Source: Sphingomonas sp. PAMC 26621 (GTDB taxonomy: Bacteria; Pseudomonadota; Alphaproteobacteria; Sphingomonadales; Sphingomonadaceae). From it: a DNA stretch of 64,000 nucleotides. Numbering within the stretch: the first letter of the stretch is position 1; every line of letters starts with the position of its first letter. The notes beneath the pieces were generated by a model. That model did not search any database and was not told the DNA's origin. It was given only the letters and a program-made list of their open reading frames with translations. Shown one piece after another: positions 27,351 through 41,847 of this stretch. Made by a program: the position numbers and the translations under genes. Where the stretch lies: the NCBI RefSeq assembly GCF_000251145.1, contig NZ_AIDW01000016.1:1-64000 (forward strand). The letters run 5' to 3'.

Positions 27351-27485
27351 CTTCTCCCTCTCCCCGCTTGCGGGGAGAGGGTGGCCGAGCGAAGCGAGGA
27401 CGGGAGAGGGGCAGTATCGTAGCGCACCGCACTGTACTGCCCCTCTCCCCGACCCTCTCCCCGCAGGCGGGGAGAGGGAGAAGAA
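27351..27485. repeat. Interspersed palindromic repeat, family C (full copy)
   Basis: Two hairpins built on CCCTCTCCCCGC and GCGGGGAGAGGG, in mirror order, separated by GAGCGAAGCGAGGACGGGAG and a short spacer. It fills the gap between efp and the inositol monophosphatase gene. A related half copy lies at the left window end. A CTCCCTCGGACGGGGAGGGGGAG remnant near 61736 may be a third. Confidence 0.8.
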
Positions 27486-27495
27486 AGAAAAAGAT

Positions 27496-28308
27496 ATGCC
27501 CTCCCATTCCGGTCTGATGACCGTCATCGATCGCGCCGCGCGCAAGGCCGGTCCACGCCTGCGCCGTGACTTCAACGAGGTCCAGCAGCTCCAGGTCAGC
27601 CGCAAGGGCCCGGCCGACTTCGTGACGATCGCCGACCAGCGCGCCGAGCAGACGCTGTACGAGGAACTGTCGCGGGCACGCCCCGATTGGGGTTTCCTGA
27701 TGGAAGAGCGCGGCGAAGTCCCGGGCGACCCCAGCAAGCCGCGCTTCATCGTCGATCCGCTCGATGGCACGACCAACTTCCTCCACGGCATCCCGCACTT
27801 CGCGATCTCGATCGCGGTCGAGGAGCCGATGCCCAACGGCAAGCGCGAGATTACGTCGGCGATGGTCTATCAGCCGATCACCGACGAAGCGTTCTGGGCC
27901 GAGAAGGGCCGGGGCGCATGGGTTCAGGAGCAGCGGCTGCGCGTTTCGGCGCGGCGTGACCTTGCCGACTCGCTGATTGCGACGGGCATCCCGTTCCTGG
28001 GACACGGCAATTTCGCGGAATGGTCGCGCATTTTCGGCGCGATCGCACCCGAGGTCGCCGGCATCCGGCGGATGGGATCGGCGGCGCTCGATCTGGCCTG
28101 GGTCGCGGCGGGGCGGTACGACGGCTATTGGGAATCGGGTCTCAAGCCGTGGGACGTCGCCGCTGGCTTGCTTCTGGTGAAAGAAGCGGGCGGGTTCGTC
28201 ACCGACTTCCGGGGCGGCGAGAAGATGATGGAACGCAGCGAGTTCCTCGCCGCGAACGACGGGTTGCAGTCGCGACTCCACAAATTGCTGGCAGGCGCGC
28301 TGCGTTAA
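27496..28308 (+). CDS. suhB: Inositol monophosphatase family protein (SuhB type)
   Basis: 270 residues. Magnesium-site motifs are MEERGE near residue 73, VDPLDGTTNFLHGIPHF near 88 and KPWDVAAGLLLVKEAGG near 213. The start PSHSGLMTVIDRAARKAGPRL and the FNEVQQLQVSRKGPADFVT segment are typical of the alphaproteobacterial SuhB group. Besides inositol phosphate hydrolysis, SuhB proteins act in rRNA transcription antitermination in enterobacteria; whether that holds here is unknown. Confidence 0.9.
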   Translation: MPSHSGLMTVIDRAARKAGPRLRRDFNEVQQLQVSRKGPADFVTIADQRAEQTLYEELSRARPDWGFLMEERGEVPGDPSKPRFIVDPLDGTTNFLHGIPHFAISIAVEEPMPNGKREITSAMVYQPITDEAFWAEKGRGAWVQEQRLRVSARRDLADSLIATGIPFLGHGNFAEWSRIFGAIAPEVAGIRRMGSAALDLAWVAAGRYDGYWESGLKPWDVAAGLLLVKEAGGFVTDFRGGEKMMERSEFLAANDGLQSRLHKLLAGALR

Positions 28309-28341
28309 GTGGGTGGGGGAGGGGCTGCGCTCCTCCCGACT

Positions 28342-28437
28342 CCGTCATCCTCGCGAAGGCGGGGATCCATACTGGCTGGCCTTGGTCGCCCTTGCTGCCG
28401 CTGCGTCAATGGTTTCCCGCCTTCGCGGGAATGACGG
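28342..28437. repeat. Interspersed palindromic repeat, family D-like
   Basis: Left arm CCGTCATCCTCGCGAAGGCG, right arm CCCGCCTTCGCGGGAATGAC then GG, pairing around a central spacer. It lies in the 277-bp gap before the nuo operon. The rest of the gap (28438-28585), with lower GC, probably holds the nuo promoter, but I could not place the boxes with confidence. Confidence 0.75.
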
Positions 28438-28585
28438 ACGGGGCGGGCGGTGAGCGGGGAGCACTCGCTTACTAGCAACGCCCTCCAACCCGCTGTTGCG
28501 ATTCATTCTCACGCCCGCAACCCTTGCCCCTAAAAGCCTGTGGTCCTAAAGCCCTCAGCATCCCTTCGCACATGCGAGAACACCC

Positions 28586-28960
28586 TTGGTTGACCTGTCA
28601 CAATATCTCCCGATCCTGCTGTTCCTCGGCGTCGCGCTCGTGCTGTCCAGCGTGTTCGTGTTCCTGCCGATGCTCGTCGCGCGCCTGACCGGTGCGCACA
28701 AGCCGACCGCGGAAAAGCTTTCCGAATATGAGTGCGGCTTCCCCGCGTTCGAGGATCCGCGCAGCCAGTTCGACGTGCGCTTCTACCTCGTCGCGATCCT
28801 GTTCATCATCTTCGATCTCGAGGCAGCGTTCCTGTATCCATGGGCGGTCAGCGTGTTCCAGCTTGGCTGGGTCGCATGGGGATCGATGATGCTTTTTATC
28901 GCCGAACTCGCGCTCGGCCTTGTTTATGCGTGGAAGAAGGGAGCTCTCGAATGGGAGTAG
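28586..28960 (+). CDS. nuoA: NADH-quinone oxidoreductase subunit A
   Basis: 124-residue membrane subunit of respiratory complex I, with three helices. Diagnostic is [41 protein letters not shown], whose cysteine loop lies at the quinone-site junction. The start is a TTG, since no ATG or GTG lies in frame upstream near the first helix. Its stop codon overlaps the nuoB start by ten bases. It is the first gene of a complete nuoA-N run. Confidence 0.95.
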   Translation: MVDLSQYLPILLFLGVALVLSSVFVFLPMLVARLTGAHKPTAEKLSEYECGFPAFEDPRSQFDVRFYLVAILFIIFDLEAAFLYPWAVSVFQLGWVAWGSMMLFIAELALGLVYAWKKGALEWE

Positions 28961-29505
28961 AACTGACGCACCCGACCACTGGCCTGCCGGGCCAGGATCT
29001 GGTTCAACCCGACGCCGCGTTCTTCAACGATCTGAACGGCGAGCTTGGCGACAAGGGTTTCCTCGTCACCTCGACCGAGGACCTGTTTCACTGGGCGCGC
29101 ACCGGCTCGCTGTGGTGGATGACCTTCGGGCTCGCGTGCTGCGCGGTCGAGATGATCCACGTCAACATGCCGCGCTATGATCTCGAGCGTTTCGGTGCGG
29201 CGCCGCGCGCGTCCCCGCGCCAGTCGGACGTGATGATCGTCGCGGGCACGCTGTGCAACAAGATGGCTCCGGCGCTCCGCAAGGTCTACGACCAGATGTC
29301 GGAACCGAAGTACGTCATCTCGATGGGCTCGTGCGCCAATGGCGGCGGTTATTACCATTACAGCTATTCGGTCGTGCGCGGCTGTGACCGAATCGTGCCC
29401 GTTGACATCTATGTCCCTGGTTGCCCGCCAACCGCGGAAGCGTTGCTGTACGGGATCATGCAGCTCCAGCGGAAGATCCGTCGCGTCGGGACGATCGAAC
29501 GATGA
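28951..29505 (+). CDS. nuoB: NADH-quinone oxidoreductase subunit B
   Basis: 184 residues. Carries iron-sulfur cluster N2, the last in the electron path to quinone. The four cysteines lie in [23 protein letters not shown] and [15 protein letters not shown], with the usual adjacent Cys pair. Begins inside the end of nuoA and overlaps nuoC by 4 bases. Confidence 0.97.
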   Translation: MGVELTHPTTGLPGQDLVQPDAAFFNDLNGELGDKGFLVTSTEDLFHWARTGSLWWMTFGLACCAVEMIHVNMPRYDLERFGAAPRASPRQSDVMIVAGTLCNKMAPALRKVYDQMSEPKYVISMGSCANGGGYYHYSYSVVRGCDRIVPVDIYVPGCPPTAEALLYGIMQLQRKIRRVGTIER

Positions 29506-30326
29506 GGGCGCCGGCTCCTGCCTATCGCGCCAATGACGGCGTGATCGACGCGGCAACCGCTGCGCTCGGTGGTCGGCTGCTGCATTCGCTCGATGCGGTC
29601 GGCGAAGTCGCGCTGCACGTCGACCGCGCTTCGCTGGTTGAGACGATGGTCGCGCTGCGCGACACGCCGGGTCTCGAATATCAGCAGCTGATGGAGATTG
29701 CGGGCGTCGATTATCCCGATCGCGGGATCGACCGGTTCGAGATCGTCTATTGCCTGTTGTCGCTGACCCGCAATCACCGCCTCCGCGTTCACGTGCAGAC
29801 GGATGACGAGAAGCCGGTGCCGTCGGTGACGGGGATCTGGCCGGTCGCTGGCTGGCTCGAGCGCGAAGTGTACGACATGTACGGGGTGCTGTTCTCGGGC
29901 AATTCGGATCTGCGCCGAATCCTGACCGACTACGGTTTCCGTGGGCACCCGCAGCGCAAGGACTTCCCGCTGACCGGCTATGTCGAGCTGCGCTATTCGG
30001 AAGAAGCCAAGCGCGTGGTCTATGAGCCCGTCGCACTGGCGCAGGATTTCCGGACGTTCGACTTCATGAGCCCGTGGGAAGGTGCCGAATACGTCCTCCC
30101 GGGTGACGAGAAGGCGAAAGCTCCCGAAGCCAAGGGAGCGGCCACGCCGCTCAAGGCGGACGAGATCGTCAAGGCGGACGCCGCGAAGAGCCCCGTGTCG
30201 GGTGTGACCGAGCCCAAGACGACCGAGAACACCACGCAATCGGGTGCCGGCAAGCCTGGTCCGGGTGCGGGCGAGAAGCCGGCGGATCCCGACGTCGTTC
30301 CCTCCAACAAGGGGCAGAACCAGTGA
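29502..30326 (+). CDS. nuoC: NADH-quinone oxidoreductase subunit C
   Basis: 274 residues, separate from NuoD. Residues 1-200 are the normal 30-kDa subunit, with [47 protein letters not shown] as the signature. From about residue 200 onward there is a tail rich in Ala, Lys, Pro and Thr ([20 protein letters not shown] and more), about 70 residues long and predicted to be disordered, which is longer than the E. coli or Paracoccus equivalent. Overlaps nuoB and nuoD by 4 bases each. Confidence 0.95.
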   Translation: MRAPAPAYRANDGVIDAATAALGGRLLHSLDAVGEVALHVDRASLVETMVALRDTPGLEYQQLMEIAGVDYPDRGIDRFEIVYCLLSLTRNHRLRVHVQTDDEKPVPSVTGIWPVAGWLEREVYDMYGVLFSGNSDLRRILTDYGFRGHPQRKDFPLTGYVELRYSEEAKRVVYEPVALAQDFRTFDFMSPWEGAEYVLPGDEKAKAPEAKGAATPLKADEIVKADAAKSPVSGVTEPKTTENTTQSGAGKPGPGAGEKPADPDVVPSNKGQNQ

Positions 30327-31558
30327 CCGAGTATCTCGACCAGCTCGAGGATCGCTACGACGGGGAAAACCCGGAAGTCGGCGACGTCGAAATCCAGAAT
30401 TACACGATCAACTTCGGCCCGCAGCATCCCGCCGCGCACGGGGTGTTGCGGCTGGTGATGGAGCTTGACGGCGAGATCGTCGAGCGGGTCGATCCGCACG
30501 TCGGGCTGCTGCATCGCGGCACCGAGAAGCTGATCGAGTACAAGACGTACATGCAGGCGCTGCCCTATTTCGATCGGCTCGATTATTGCTCGCCGCTGTG
30601 CATGGAGCATACCTATGTGCTCGCGGTCGAGAAGCTGCTCGATCTGGAAGTGCCGCTCCGCGCACAGTACCTCCGCGTGCTGTTCGCCGAACTGACGCGC
30701 ATTTCGAACCACATGCTAAATCTCGGGTCGCACGTGATGGACGTCGGCGCGATGACGCCGAACCTGTGGCTGTTCGAGATTCGCGAAGATTGCATGAACT
30801 TCTTCGAGCGGGTCTCGGGTGCGCGGATGCACAGCGCGTATTTCCGTCCGGGTGGCGTGCATCAGGATGCGCCGCTCAAGCTGCTCGCCGATCTGGCGGA
30901 CTGGCTTGATACGCGCCTGCCGCGGCTGTTCGAGGATGCGATCTCGCTTGTGGCGGACAACCGCATCTTCAAGCAGCGCAACGTCGACATCGCGACGGTC
31001 AGCCGTGACGACGCGATCAAGTGGGGCTTTTCAGGTCCGATGATCCGCGGCTCGGGCATCGCCTGGGATCTGCGCAAGTCGCAGCCGTACGACGTGTACG
31101 ACCGGATGGAATTCGACGTGCCGGTCGGTACGCGCGGCGATTGCTATGACCGGTTCATGGTGCGCGTCGAGGAAGTCCGCCAGTCCGCGAAGATCATGAA
31201 GCAGTGCCTGCGCGACATGCCCGAGGGGCCGATCGCGTCGCTCGACCGCAAGGTCGTGCCGCCCAAGCGCGCCGAGATGAAGCGGTCGATGGAAGCGCTG
31301 ATCCATCACTTCAAGCTGTACACCGAGGGCTTCCACGTGCCCGCAGGCGACGTCTATGTCGCGACCGAAAGCCCCAAGGGCGAGTTCGGCGTGTATCTGG
31401 TCGCCGATGGCACGAACAAGCCGTACCGCTGCAAGATCCGCCCCACGGCGTTCTCGCATCTGCAGGCGATGGACTTCATGTCGAAGGGCCACATGCTCGC
31501 GGATACGACCGCGATCCTGGGCGCGATGGATATCGTTTTTGGTGAATGTGACCGATAA
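30323..31558 (+). CDS. nuoD: NADH-quinone oxidoreductase subunit D
   Basis: 411 residues, the 49-kDa subunit that shapes the quinone site with NuoB. Family signatures are [55 protein letters not shown] and the C-terminal [19 protein letters not shown]. Its stop shares a base with the nuoE start (TAATG). Confidence 0.97.
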   Translation: MTEYLDQLEDRYDGENPEVGDVEIQNYTINFGPQHPAAHGVLRLVMELDGEIVERVDPHVGLLHRGTEKLIEYKTYMQALPYFDRLDYCSPLCMEHTYVLAVEKLLDLEVPLRAQYLRVLFAELTRISNHMLNLGSHVMDVGAMTPNLWLFEIREDCMNFFERVSGARMHSAYFRPGGVHQDAPLKLLADLADWLDTRLPRLFEDAISLVADNRIFKQRNVDIATVSRDDAIKWGFSGPMIRGSGIAWDLRKSQPYDVYDRMEFDVPVGTRGDCYDRFMVRVEEVRQSAKIMKQCLRDMPEGPIASLDRKVVPPKRAEMKRSMEALIHHFKLYTEGFHVPAGDVYVATESPKGEFGVYLVADGTNKPYRCKIRPTAFSHLQAMDFMSKGHMLADTTAILGAMDIVFGECDR

Positions 31559-32225
31559 TGGCTGAAGCCCCCAAGATCCCCGACGAAGCCGAGACCCGCG
31601 CCCGCTGGGGTGCGTTCGCGTGGAACGAGGAAAACCAGAAGAAAGCGAACGAGATCCTCGGTCGCTATCCCAAAGGGCGCGAGCAATCCGCGTCGATCCC
31701 GTTCCTCGATCTGGCGCAGCGCCAGGTCGGCGAAGAGACGCAGACGCAGGGATGGCTGCCGGTCCCGGTGATCGAGTTCGTCGCGCGGGCGATCAGCGTG
31801 CCGTACATGCGCGTCTATGAGGTCGCGACCTTCTACACGATGTTCAATATGGCGCCGGTCGGCCGCTATCACGTTCAGGTTTGCGGCACGACGCCGTGCC
31901 TGCTCGGCGGGAGCGACGACGTTCTGGCTGCATGCAAGAACAAGGGGCTGATCAAGGGGCGCACGACCCCGGACGGCATGTTCACGCTGACCGAAGTCGA
32001 GTGCCTGGGCGCCTGCGCCAACGCGCCGATGGTCCAGATCAACGATGATAACTTCGAAGATCTCGATTACGACAAGACCAGCGCATTGCTCGAGGCGCTT
32101 GCCAACGGCACGCCGGTCACTCCGGGATCGCAGACCGGGCGGCGTGACAGCTGCGCGGCAGGCGGCCCGACCAATCTCGTCGCGATGGTCGACGAGAACC
32201 ATGACTATCGGGGGGAGTGGGCCTG

Positions 32226-32226
<1 letters not shown>
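31558..32226 (+). CDS. nuoE: NADH-quinone oxidoreductase subunit E
   Basis: 222 residues, the 24-kDa subunit of the NADH-oxidising module. It carries [2Fe-2S] cluster N1a with cysteines in [11 protein letters not shown] and [16 protein letters not shown]. The C-terminal tail ([20 protein letters not shown]) is longer than in E. coli but common in alphaproteobacteria. Its TGA overlaps the nuoF ATG. Confidence 0.96.
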
Positions 32227-33529
<1,303 letters not shown>

Positions 33530-33530
<1 letters not shown>

Positions 33531-35530
33531 TGCCTATTGTCAAAGTCGACGGCGTCGAAGTCGAAGTGCCCGCTGGTGCCACTGTGCTCCAGGCGTGCGA
33601 AATCGCGGGCAAGGAAATCCCGCGCTTCTGCTATCACGAGCGTCTGAGCATCGCGGGCAATTGCCGCATGTGCCTGGTCGAGGTGAAGCCCGGACCTCCG
33701 AAGCCACAGGCATCGTGCGCACTGCCGGCCGCCGACAAGCAGGAGATCTTCACCAACTCGCCGATGGTCAAGAACGCGCGCGAAGGGGTGATGGAGTTCC
33801 TCCTGATAAACCATCCGCTCGATTGCCCGATCTGCGATCAGGGTGGCGAATGCGACCTGCAGGACCAGAGCCTCGCTTATGGGCGCGGCCAGTCGCGCTA
33901 TGACGAGAACAAGCGCGCGGTCACCGAGAAGTACATGGGGCCGATCGTCAAGACGGTGATGACGCGGTGCATCCAGTGCACGCGTTGCATCCGCTTTGCC
34001 GAGGAGGTCGCCGGCGTCGAGGAAATCGGCGCGATCGGTCGCGGCGAGGACATGCAGATCGTGTCCTATCTCGAACATGCCGTGACGAGCGAGCTGTCGG
34101 GCAACGTCGTCGATCTGTGCCCGGTCGGTGCGCTGACCTCCAAGCCGTACGCGTTCGAGGCGCGTCCGTGGGAACTCCGCAAGACGCTGACGATCGACGT
34201 AATGGACGCGGTCGGCACCAACATCCGGCTCGACAGCCGTGGTCGTCAGGTGCTGCGCGCGGTGCCGCGGATCAACGAGGACGTGAACGAGGAATGGGCG
34301 AGCGACAAGACGCGCCACGCGGTTGACGGCCTGGTCCGTCGCCGTCTCGACAAGCCGTATATCCGTAAAGGCGGCCGCCTGACCGAAGCCTCGTGGGATG
34401 CCGCATTCCTCGCGATTTCGCAGGTCGATGCCGGGTCGAGTATTGCTGCAGTCGCTGGCGATCTGGTCGATTGCGAGACGATGTATGCCGCCAAGGCGCT
34501 GCTCGGCAGCATGGGCTCGACCCTGCTCGAAGGCCGCCAGACCGGCATGGATTACGACACGACCAATCTGGCCGCGGTCAATTTCAACACGACGATCGCG
34601 GGCACCGAACAGGCCGACGTGATCCTGATCGTGGGCAGCAACGTGCGCTGGGAAGCGCCGCTGGTGAACACGCGGATTCGGAAAGCCATCAAGCGCGGCG
34701 CGAAGGTCTTCGCGATCGGGCCGGAAACCGAGCTGACCTATAAGGTCGAATGGCTCGGCGAGGATCTCGGCGTGCTCGGCAATCTGCCCGAGGCGGTGAC
34801 CGAGGCGTTCGCCAAGGCCGAGCGTCCGATGATGATCGTCGGCGGGGCAGCGCTCAAGTCGCTGGGTGCGGCGCTTGCGCTGGTGTCGCCGCTGGGTCTG
34901 GTCAAGGATGGGTGGAACGGCTTCAACGTGCTCCACATGGCGGCGAGCCGCATGGGCGGGCTGATGCTTGGTTATGCGCAGAAGGGCGGCATCGCGGACG
35001 TCGTCGCGGCCAAGCCGAAGCTCGCGTTCTTCCTGGGCGCGGACGAGGTCGACTTCGGCGCGTTCGAGGGCACGTTCAAGGTGTACATCGGCCATCATGG
35101 CGACAAGGGCGCGGCTGCTGCCGACGTCGTTCTGCCGGGTGCGAGCTATGCCGAGAAATCGGGGACGTACGTCAACCTCGAGGGTCGCGTTCAGCGTGGC
35201 GAGCGTGCGGTGTTCCCGCCGGGCGACGCACGCGAGGACTGGACGATCCTGCGCGCTTTGTCGGGCATGATGGGCAAGACGCTGCCGTTCGACACGATCG
35301 AAGCGTTGCGCGCCGACATGGCGAACGACACGCCTGCGCTCGCAACGCTCGGGCTGGCGACGTTCGACTGGGCACCGCCTGCGCTCAACGCGGCGGCTTC
35401 GGGCGCACTGACCGGTTACCCAATTCAGGATTTCTATCTGACCAACGCGATTTGCCGGGCGAGCCCGACGATGCAGCGCTGCTCGGCTGAACTTGTCCAC
35501 GGCGAAGATTTCGCGGAGGCAGCGGAATGA
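33530..35530 (+). CDS. nuoG: NADH-quinone oxidoreductase subunit G
   Basis: 666 residues, the 75-kDa subunit. A [2Fe-2S] ferredoxin domain comes first ([20 protein letters not shown]), then the His-Cys3 cluster region with [20 protein letters not shown], a [4Fe-4S] site [21 protein letters not shown], and a molybdopterin-oxidoreductase-like domain to the end that lacks the cofactor role. Length fits the shorter alphaproteobacterial type. Overlaps nuoH by 4 bases. Confidence 0.97.
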
Positions 35531-36696
35531 CGTCGTTTTTTACTTACCGTTTCGGCATGCCCTATGGCTGGGCGTGGTTTCTCGCCACGCTGATGGACAT
35601 CCTGCTGATCGCGCTGCCGGTCATGCTGGCGGTCGCGATGCTGATCTACGCGGATCGTAAGATCTGGGCGTCGATGGCGCTCCGGCGTGGTCCCAACGTG
35701 GTCGGCCCGTTCGGGTTGCTCCAGTCGTTCGCAGACGGTCTGAAGGTTTTCCTGCAGGAAACGATCATCCCGTCGGCGGCGAACAAGACGCTGTTCATCA
35801 TCGCGCCGATCATCACCTTCACGGTCGCATTGATCGTCTGGGCGGTGGTCCCGTTCGATGCGCGCGCCGCGCTTGCCGACATCAACGTCGGACTGTTGTA
35901 CGTTCTCGCCGCCTCCTCGATCGGCGTGTACGGCGTGATCCTCGCAGGCTGGTCGTCCAACTCGAAATATCCGTTCTTCTCCGCGATCCGCGCCGCGGCG
36001 CAGATGGTGTCGTATGAAGTCGCGATCGGCTTCGTGCTCATCTCGATCGTACTGTGGAGCGGCAGCTTCAACCTGACCAACATCGTCGAGGCGCAGAAGA
36101 GCGTGATGGGGACGCCGATCAACGGCTTCTTCCTCAACCCCTTGCTGTTCCCGATGGCGGTGGTGTTCTTCATCTCGTCGCTTGCGGAAACGCAGCGTGC
36201 GCCGTTCGATCTGGCCGAGGCGGAGAGCGAGCTCGTCGCCGGCTACCAGACCGAATATTCGTCGATGTCGTTCGCGCTCTACTGGCTCGGCGAATATGCC
36301 AACGTGATCCTGATGTGCGCGCTCAACGCGACGCTGTTCTGGGGCGGGTATCTGCCGCCGTTTGACTGGGCACCGCTCTATGTCGTGCCGGGGATCATCT
36401 GGCTGTTCATCAAGATCCTGATGTTCTTCTTCGTGTTCAGCTGGGTCAAGGCGACGGTCCCGCGCTACCGTTATGACCAGCTGATGCGGCTGGGCTGGAA
36501 GATTTTCCTCCCGCTGTCGCTGTTCTGGGTGTTCCTCGTCTCCGGTGTCCTGATGGTCACGCGCGTCGGCACCGAGTGCGCGCCCGAGAACCGGATCTAT
36601 ACCAAGCAATATCTCTACGACGACGGTCGTCCGCGCTATCCCACCGATGGCGTGTGCCAGGCTGCTCCCGTGAACCAGTTGGAGAAGCGCTCGTGA
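35527..36696 (+). CDS. nuoH: NADH-quinone oxidoreductase subunit H
   Basis: 389-residue membrane subunit with about nine helices, next to the quinone site. Signatures are [71 protein letters not shown] and [19 protein letters not shown]. The C-terminus after the last helix is about 50 residues longer than in E. coli ([20 protein letters not shown] and on). The stop overlaps the GTG start of nuoI. Confidence 0.96.
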   Translation: MTSFFTYRFGMPYGWAWFLATLMDILLIALPVMLAVAMLIYADRKIWASMALRRGPNVVGPFGLLQSFADGLKVFLQETIIPSAANKTLFIIAPIITFTVALIVWAVVPFDARAALADINVGLLYVLAASSIGVYGVILAGWSSNSKYPFFSAIRAAAQMVSYEVAIGFVLISIVLWSGSFNLTNIVEAQKSVMGTPINGFFLNPLLFPMAVVFFISSLAETQRAPFDLAEAESELVAGYQTEYSSMSFALYWLGEYANVILMCALNATLFWGGYLPPFDWAPLYVVPGIIWLFIKILMFFFVFSWVKATVPRYRYDQLMRLGWKIFLPLSLFWVFLVSGVLMVTRVGTECAPENRIYTKQYLYDDGRPRYPTDGVCQAAPVNQLEKRS

Positions 36697-37178
36697 GCGT
36701 CGCCCAGATCATCAAGTCCTATACGCTTTGGGAATTCCTCAAGGCACACGCACTGACTCTGAAGTATTTCTTCAAGGCCAAGGCGACAATCAACTATCCG
36801 TTCGAGAAGAACCCGATCAGCCCGCGCTTCCGTGGCGAGCATGTGCTGCGCCGCTATCCCAACGGCGAGGAACGCTGCATCGCGTGCAAGCTGTGTGAAG
36901 CAGTGTGCCCGGCGCAGGCGATCACGATCGAGGCCGAGCCGCGGGACGACGGTTCGCGCCGCACGACGCGTTACGACATCGACATGACCAAGTGCATCTT
37001 CTGTGGCCTGTGCCAGGAAGCCTGCCCGGTCGACGCGGTCGTCGAGGGTCCGAACTTCGAATATGCGACCGAGACGCGCGAAGAACTGATCTACGACAAG
37101 ACCAAGCTGCTGGCGAATGGCGACCGTTGGGAAAGCGCGATCGCCGCGAACCTTGCCGCCGACGCGCCTTACCGTTAA
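36693..37178 (+). CDS. nuoI: NADH-quinone oxidoreductase subunit I
   Basis: 161 residues from a GTG start. Ferredoxin-like subunit with two [4Fe-4S] clusters, N6a and N6b, in [16 protein letters not shown] and [16 protein letters not shown]. The N-terminal amphipathic helix ([19 protein letters not shown]) anchors it to the membrane arm. A 34-base gap follows before nuoJ, the longest inside the operon. Confidence 0.97.
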   Translation: MSVAQIIKSYTLWEFLKAHALTLKYFFKAKATINYPFEKNPISPRFRGEHVLRRYPNGEERCIACKLCEAVCPAQAITIEAEPRDDGSRRTTRYDIDMTKCIFCGLCQEACPVDAVVEGPNFEYATETREELIYDKTKLLANGDRWESAIAANLAADAPYR

Positions 37179-37212
37179 GCGCCGCACCGACTCTGAGGGG
37201 CCCCAGAAAACC

Positions 37213-37824
37213 GTGATCCAGGCACTCGCCTTTTATCTTTTCGCAGCGATCGTGATCGCGTCAGCCGCGCTGACCATCACCTCGCGCAACCCGGTGCATG
37301 CCGTGTTGTGGCTGATTCTGGCCTTCTTCAACGCAGCGGGCCTGATGGTCCTCGTCGGTGCCGAGTTCATCGCGATGCTGCTCGTCATCGTGTACGTGGG
37401 CGCCGTCGCCGTGCTGTTCCTGTTCGTCGTGATGATGCTCAACATCGATTTCGCCGAATTGCGCGCCGGCTTCGCGCGCTACGCCGCGATCGGCGCGGTG
37501 TTCGCGGTCGGGCTGGCGGCCGAGATCATGCTCGCTTTCGGGGCCTGGAGCGCGGGCAAGATCGAGCTCGCCCGCCGGGCGGCACCGACGCCCGAGACGA
37601 TCTCGAACATCCAGGCGCTCGGGATGGTGCTCTACACGCGCTATCTGTTCGTGTTCGAAGGCGCAGGGCTCGTGTTGCTCGTCGCGATGATCGGCGCGAT
37701 CGTGCTGACGCACCGCGAACGCTCGGGGTCGCGCAAGCAGAACATTTCGCGGCAGAACGCGCGCCGTCCGCAGGACGCGACGCGCAATACGCAGCCGACG
37801 GTCGGCGCAGGGGTGGAGCTATGA
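37213..37824 (+). CDS. nuoJ: NADH-quinone oxidoreductase subunit J
   Basis: 203 residues from a GTG start, five helices. Helix three carries the family motif [30 protein letters not shown], including the pi-bulge region. The C-terminal tail ([20 protein letters not shown]) is basic and matches other alphaproteobacterial NuoJ proteins. Overlaps nuoK by 4 bases. Confidence 0.93.
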   Translation: MIQALAFYLFAAIVIASAALTITSRNPVHAVLWLILAFFNAAGLMVLVGAEFIAMLLVIVYVGAVAVLFLFVVMMLNIDFAELRAGFARYAAIGAVFAVGLAAEIMLAFGAWSAGKIELARRAAPTPETISNIQALGMVLYTRYLFVFEGAGLVLLVAMIGAIVLTHRERSGSRKQNISRQNARRPQDATRNTQPTVGAGVEL

Positions 37825-38129
37825 CGATCGGTTTGGGCCATTATCTCGTCGTGGGCGCGATCCTGTTCGCGCTCGGCGTGCTGGGCATCATCGCCAACCG
37901 CAAGAACCTCATCGTCATGCTGATGGCGGTCGAGCTGATCCTGCTCGCGGTGAACCTCAACTTCGTCGCCTTCTCGGGCTATCTCCACGATCTCGTCGGA
38001 CAGGTGTTCGCGATGTTCGTGCTGACGGTCGCGGCGGGTGAGGCGGCCATCGGGCTTGCCATCCTCGTTATCTATTTCCGTAGCCGCGGGACGATCTCGG
38101 TCGACGACGCCAACCGGATGCAGGGGTAA
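37821..38129 (+). CDS. nuoK: NADH-quinone oxidoreductase subunit K
   Basis: 102 residues and three helices. The two buried glutamates of the proton path lie in [17 protein letters not shown] and [20 protein letters not shown]. Normal length. Six bases separate it from nuoL. Confidence 0.97.
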   Translation: MTIGLGHYLVVGAILFALGVLGIIANRKNLIVMLMAVELILLAVNLNFVAFSGYLHDLVGQVFAMFVLTVAAGEAAIGLAILVIYFRSRGTISVDDANRMQG

Positions 38130-38134
38130 GTTAC

Positions 38135-40317
<2,183 letters not shown>

Positions 40318-40321
<4 letters not shown>

Positions 40322-41847
40322 GCGGCATTCCAATCCTTTCGATCATGCTCGCGATCCCTGCGATCGCGGCCGTGGCCTGCCTCTTTTCCAGCGCGCAAGG
40401 CGCACGCTGGATTGCGCTGATCGCGACGCTGGTCGATCTTGTGCTCGGGATCGGCCTGTGGACCAGCTATGACATCGGCGGGGCGCAGTGGCAGTTCGTC
40501 GAGGACGCCGGCAACCTCGGCATCTTCAGCTGGAAGCTGGGCATCGACGGGTTCGCGCTGCTGCTGGTGATGCTCAGCGTGTTCCTGATGCCGGTGTGCA
40601 TCGGGGCGAGCTGGGTCGCGGTGACCAACCGCGTTCAGGAATATATGGCGGCATTCCTCGTCACCGAAGTGCTGATGATCGGCACGTTCGCGGCGCAGGA
40701 CCTGTTCCTGTTCTACATCTTCTTCGAAGCCGGCCTGATCCCGATGTATCTCATCATCGGCATCTGGGGTGGCGTGAACCGCATCTACGCCTCGTATAAA
40801 TTCTTCCTCTATACGTTGCTCGGCTCGGTGCTGATGCTGGTGGCGATGCTGTGGATGGCGAATTTCGCAGGGACCAGCGACATTCCGACGCTGCTGCGGA
40901 CCGACTTCCCGGTGAAGGCGCAGACCTTCCTGTGGCTGGCGTTCTTCGCGTCGTTCGCGGTCAAGATGCCGATGTGGCCGTTCCACACCTGGCTTCCCGA
41001 CGCGCACGTCCAGGCGCCGACCGCTGGCTCGGTGATCCTGGCGGGCGTTCTGCTCAAGCTTGGCGGATACGGCTTCCTGCGCTTTTCGCTGCCGATGTTC
41101 CCTGAAGCGTCGGCGCAGCTGACGTGGCTGGTGCTCGGCCTGTCGGCGATCGCGGTGATCTACACCTCGCTGGTGGCCCTCGTGCAGTCGGACATGAAGA
41201 AGCTGATCGCGTATTCGTCGGTCGCGCATATGGCGATCGTGACGATCGGCCTGTTCGCGTTCAACCGGCAGGGGATCGAGGGCGCGATGATCGTCATGCT
41301 CAGCCATGGCCTCGTCTCGGCAGCCTTGTTCCTGTGTGTCGGCGTGATCTACGACCGGCTCCATACCCGCGAGATCTCGCGTTATGGGGGTCTCGCGATA
41401 AACATGCCGCGATACGCCGTGCTGTTCCTGTTCTTCACGATGGCATCGATTGGCTTGCCGGGCACGAGCGGGTTCGTCGGCGAGTTCCTGAGTCTCGCTG
41501 GGACGTATCGCGTCTCGACCGTCATCACGCTGTTGTGCACCACCGGGATCATCCTCGGGGCTGCCTATATGCTCTACCTCTACCGCCGTGTCGTATTCGG
41601 CGATCTGACCAAGGACGATGTGCGCGCAATGCCCGATCTTTCGCTGCGTGAAATTGCGCTGCTGGCCCCGATTGCAGCGGTAGCGCTGTGGATGGGCGTG
41701 TATCCCGAGAGCTTCCTCGCGCCGATGCGCAAGGACGTCGCGACGCTGCAGGCGCGGATCGCCCGCGCGACCCCGGCGGGTGACTCGCTGCCGACCGCGG
41801 GCAAGGCCATCGCACTGCCCGCCACGCATATGGAGGCACGGCCATGA
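40318..41847 (+). CDS. nuoM: NADH-quinone oxidoreductase subunit M
   Basis: 509 residues from a GTG start, antiporter-like proton-pumping subunit with about fourteen helices. Key motifs are [18 protein letters not shown] with the functional glutamate, [37 protein letters not shown], and the broken-helix region. Overlaps nuoL and nuoN by 4 bases each. Confidence 0.97.
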
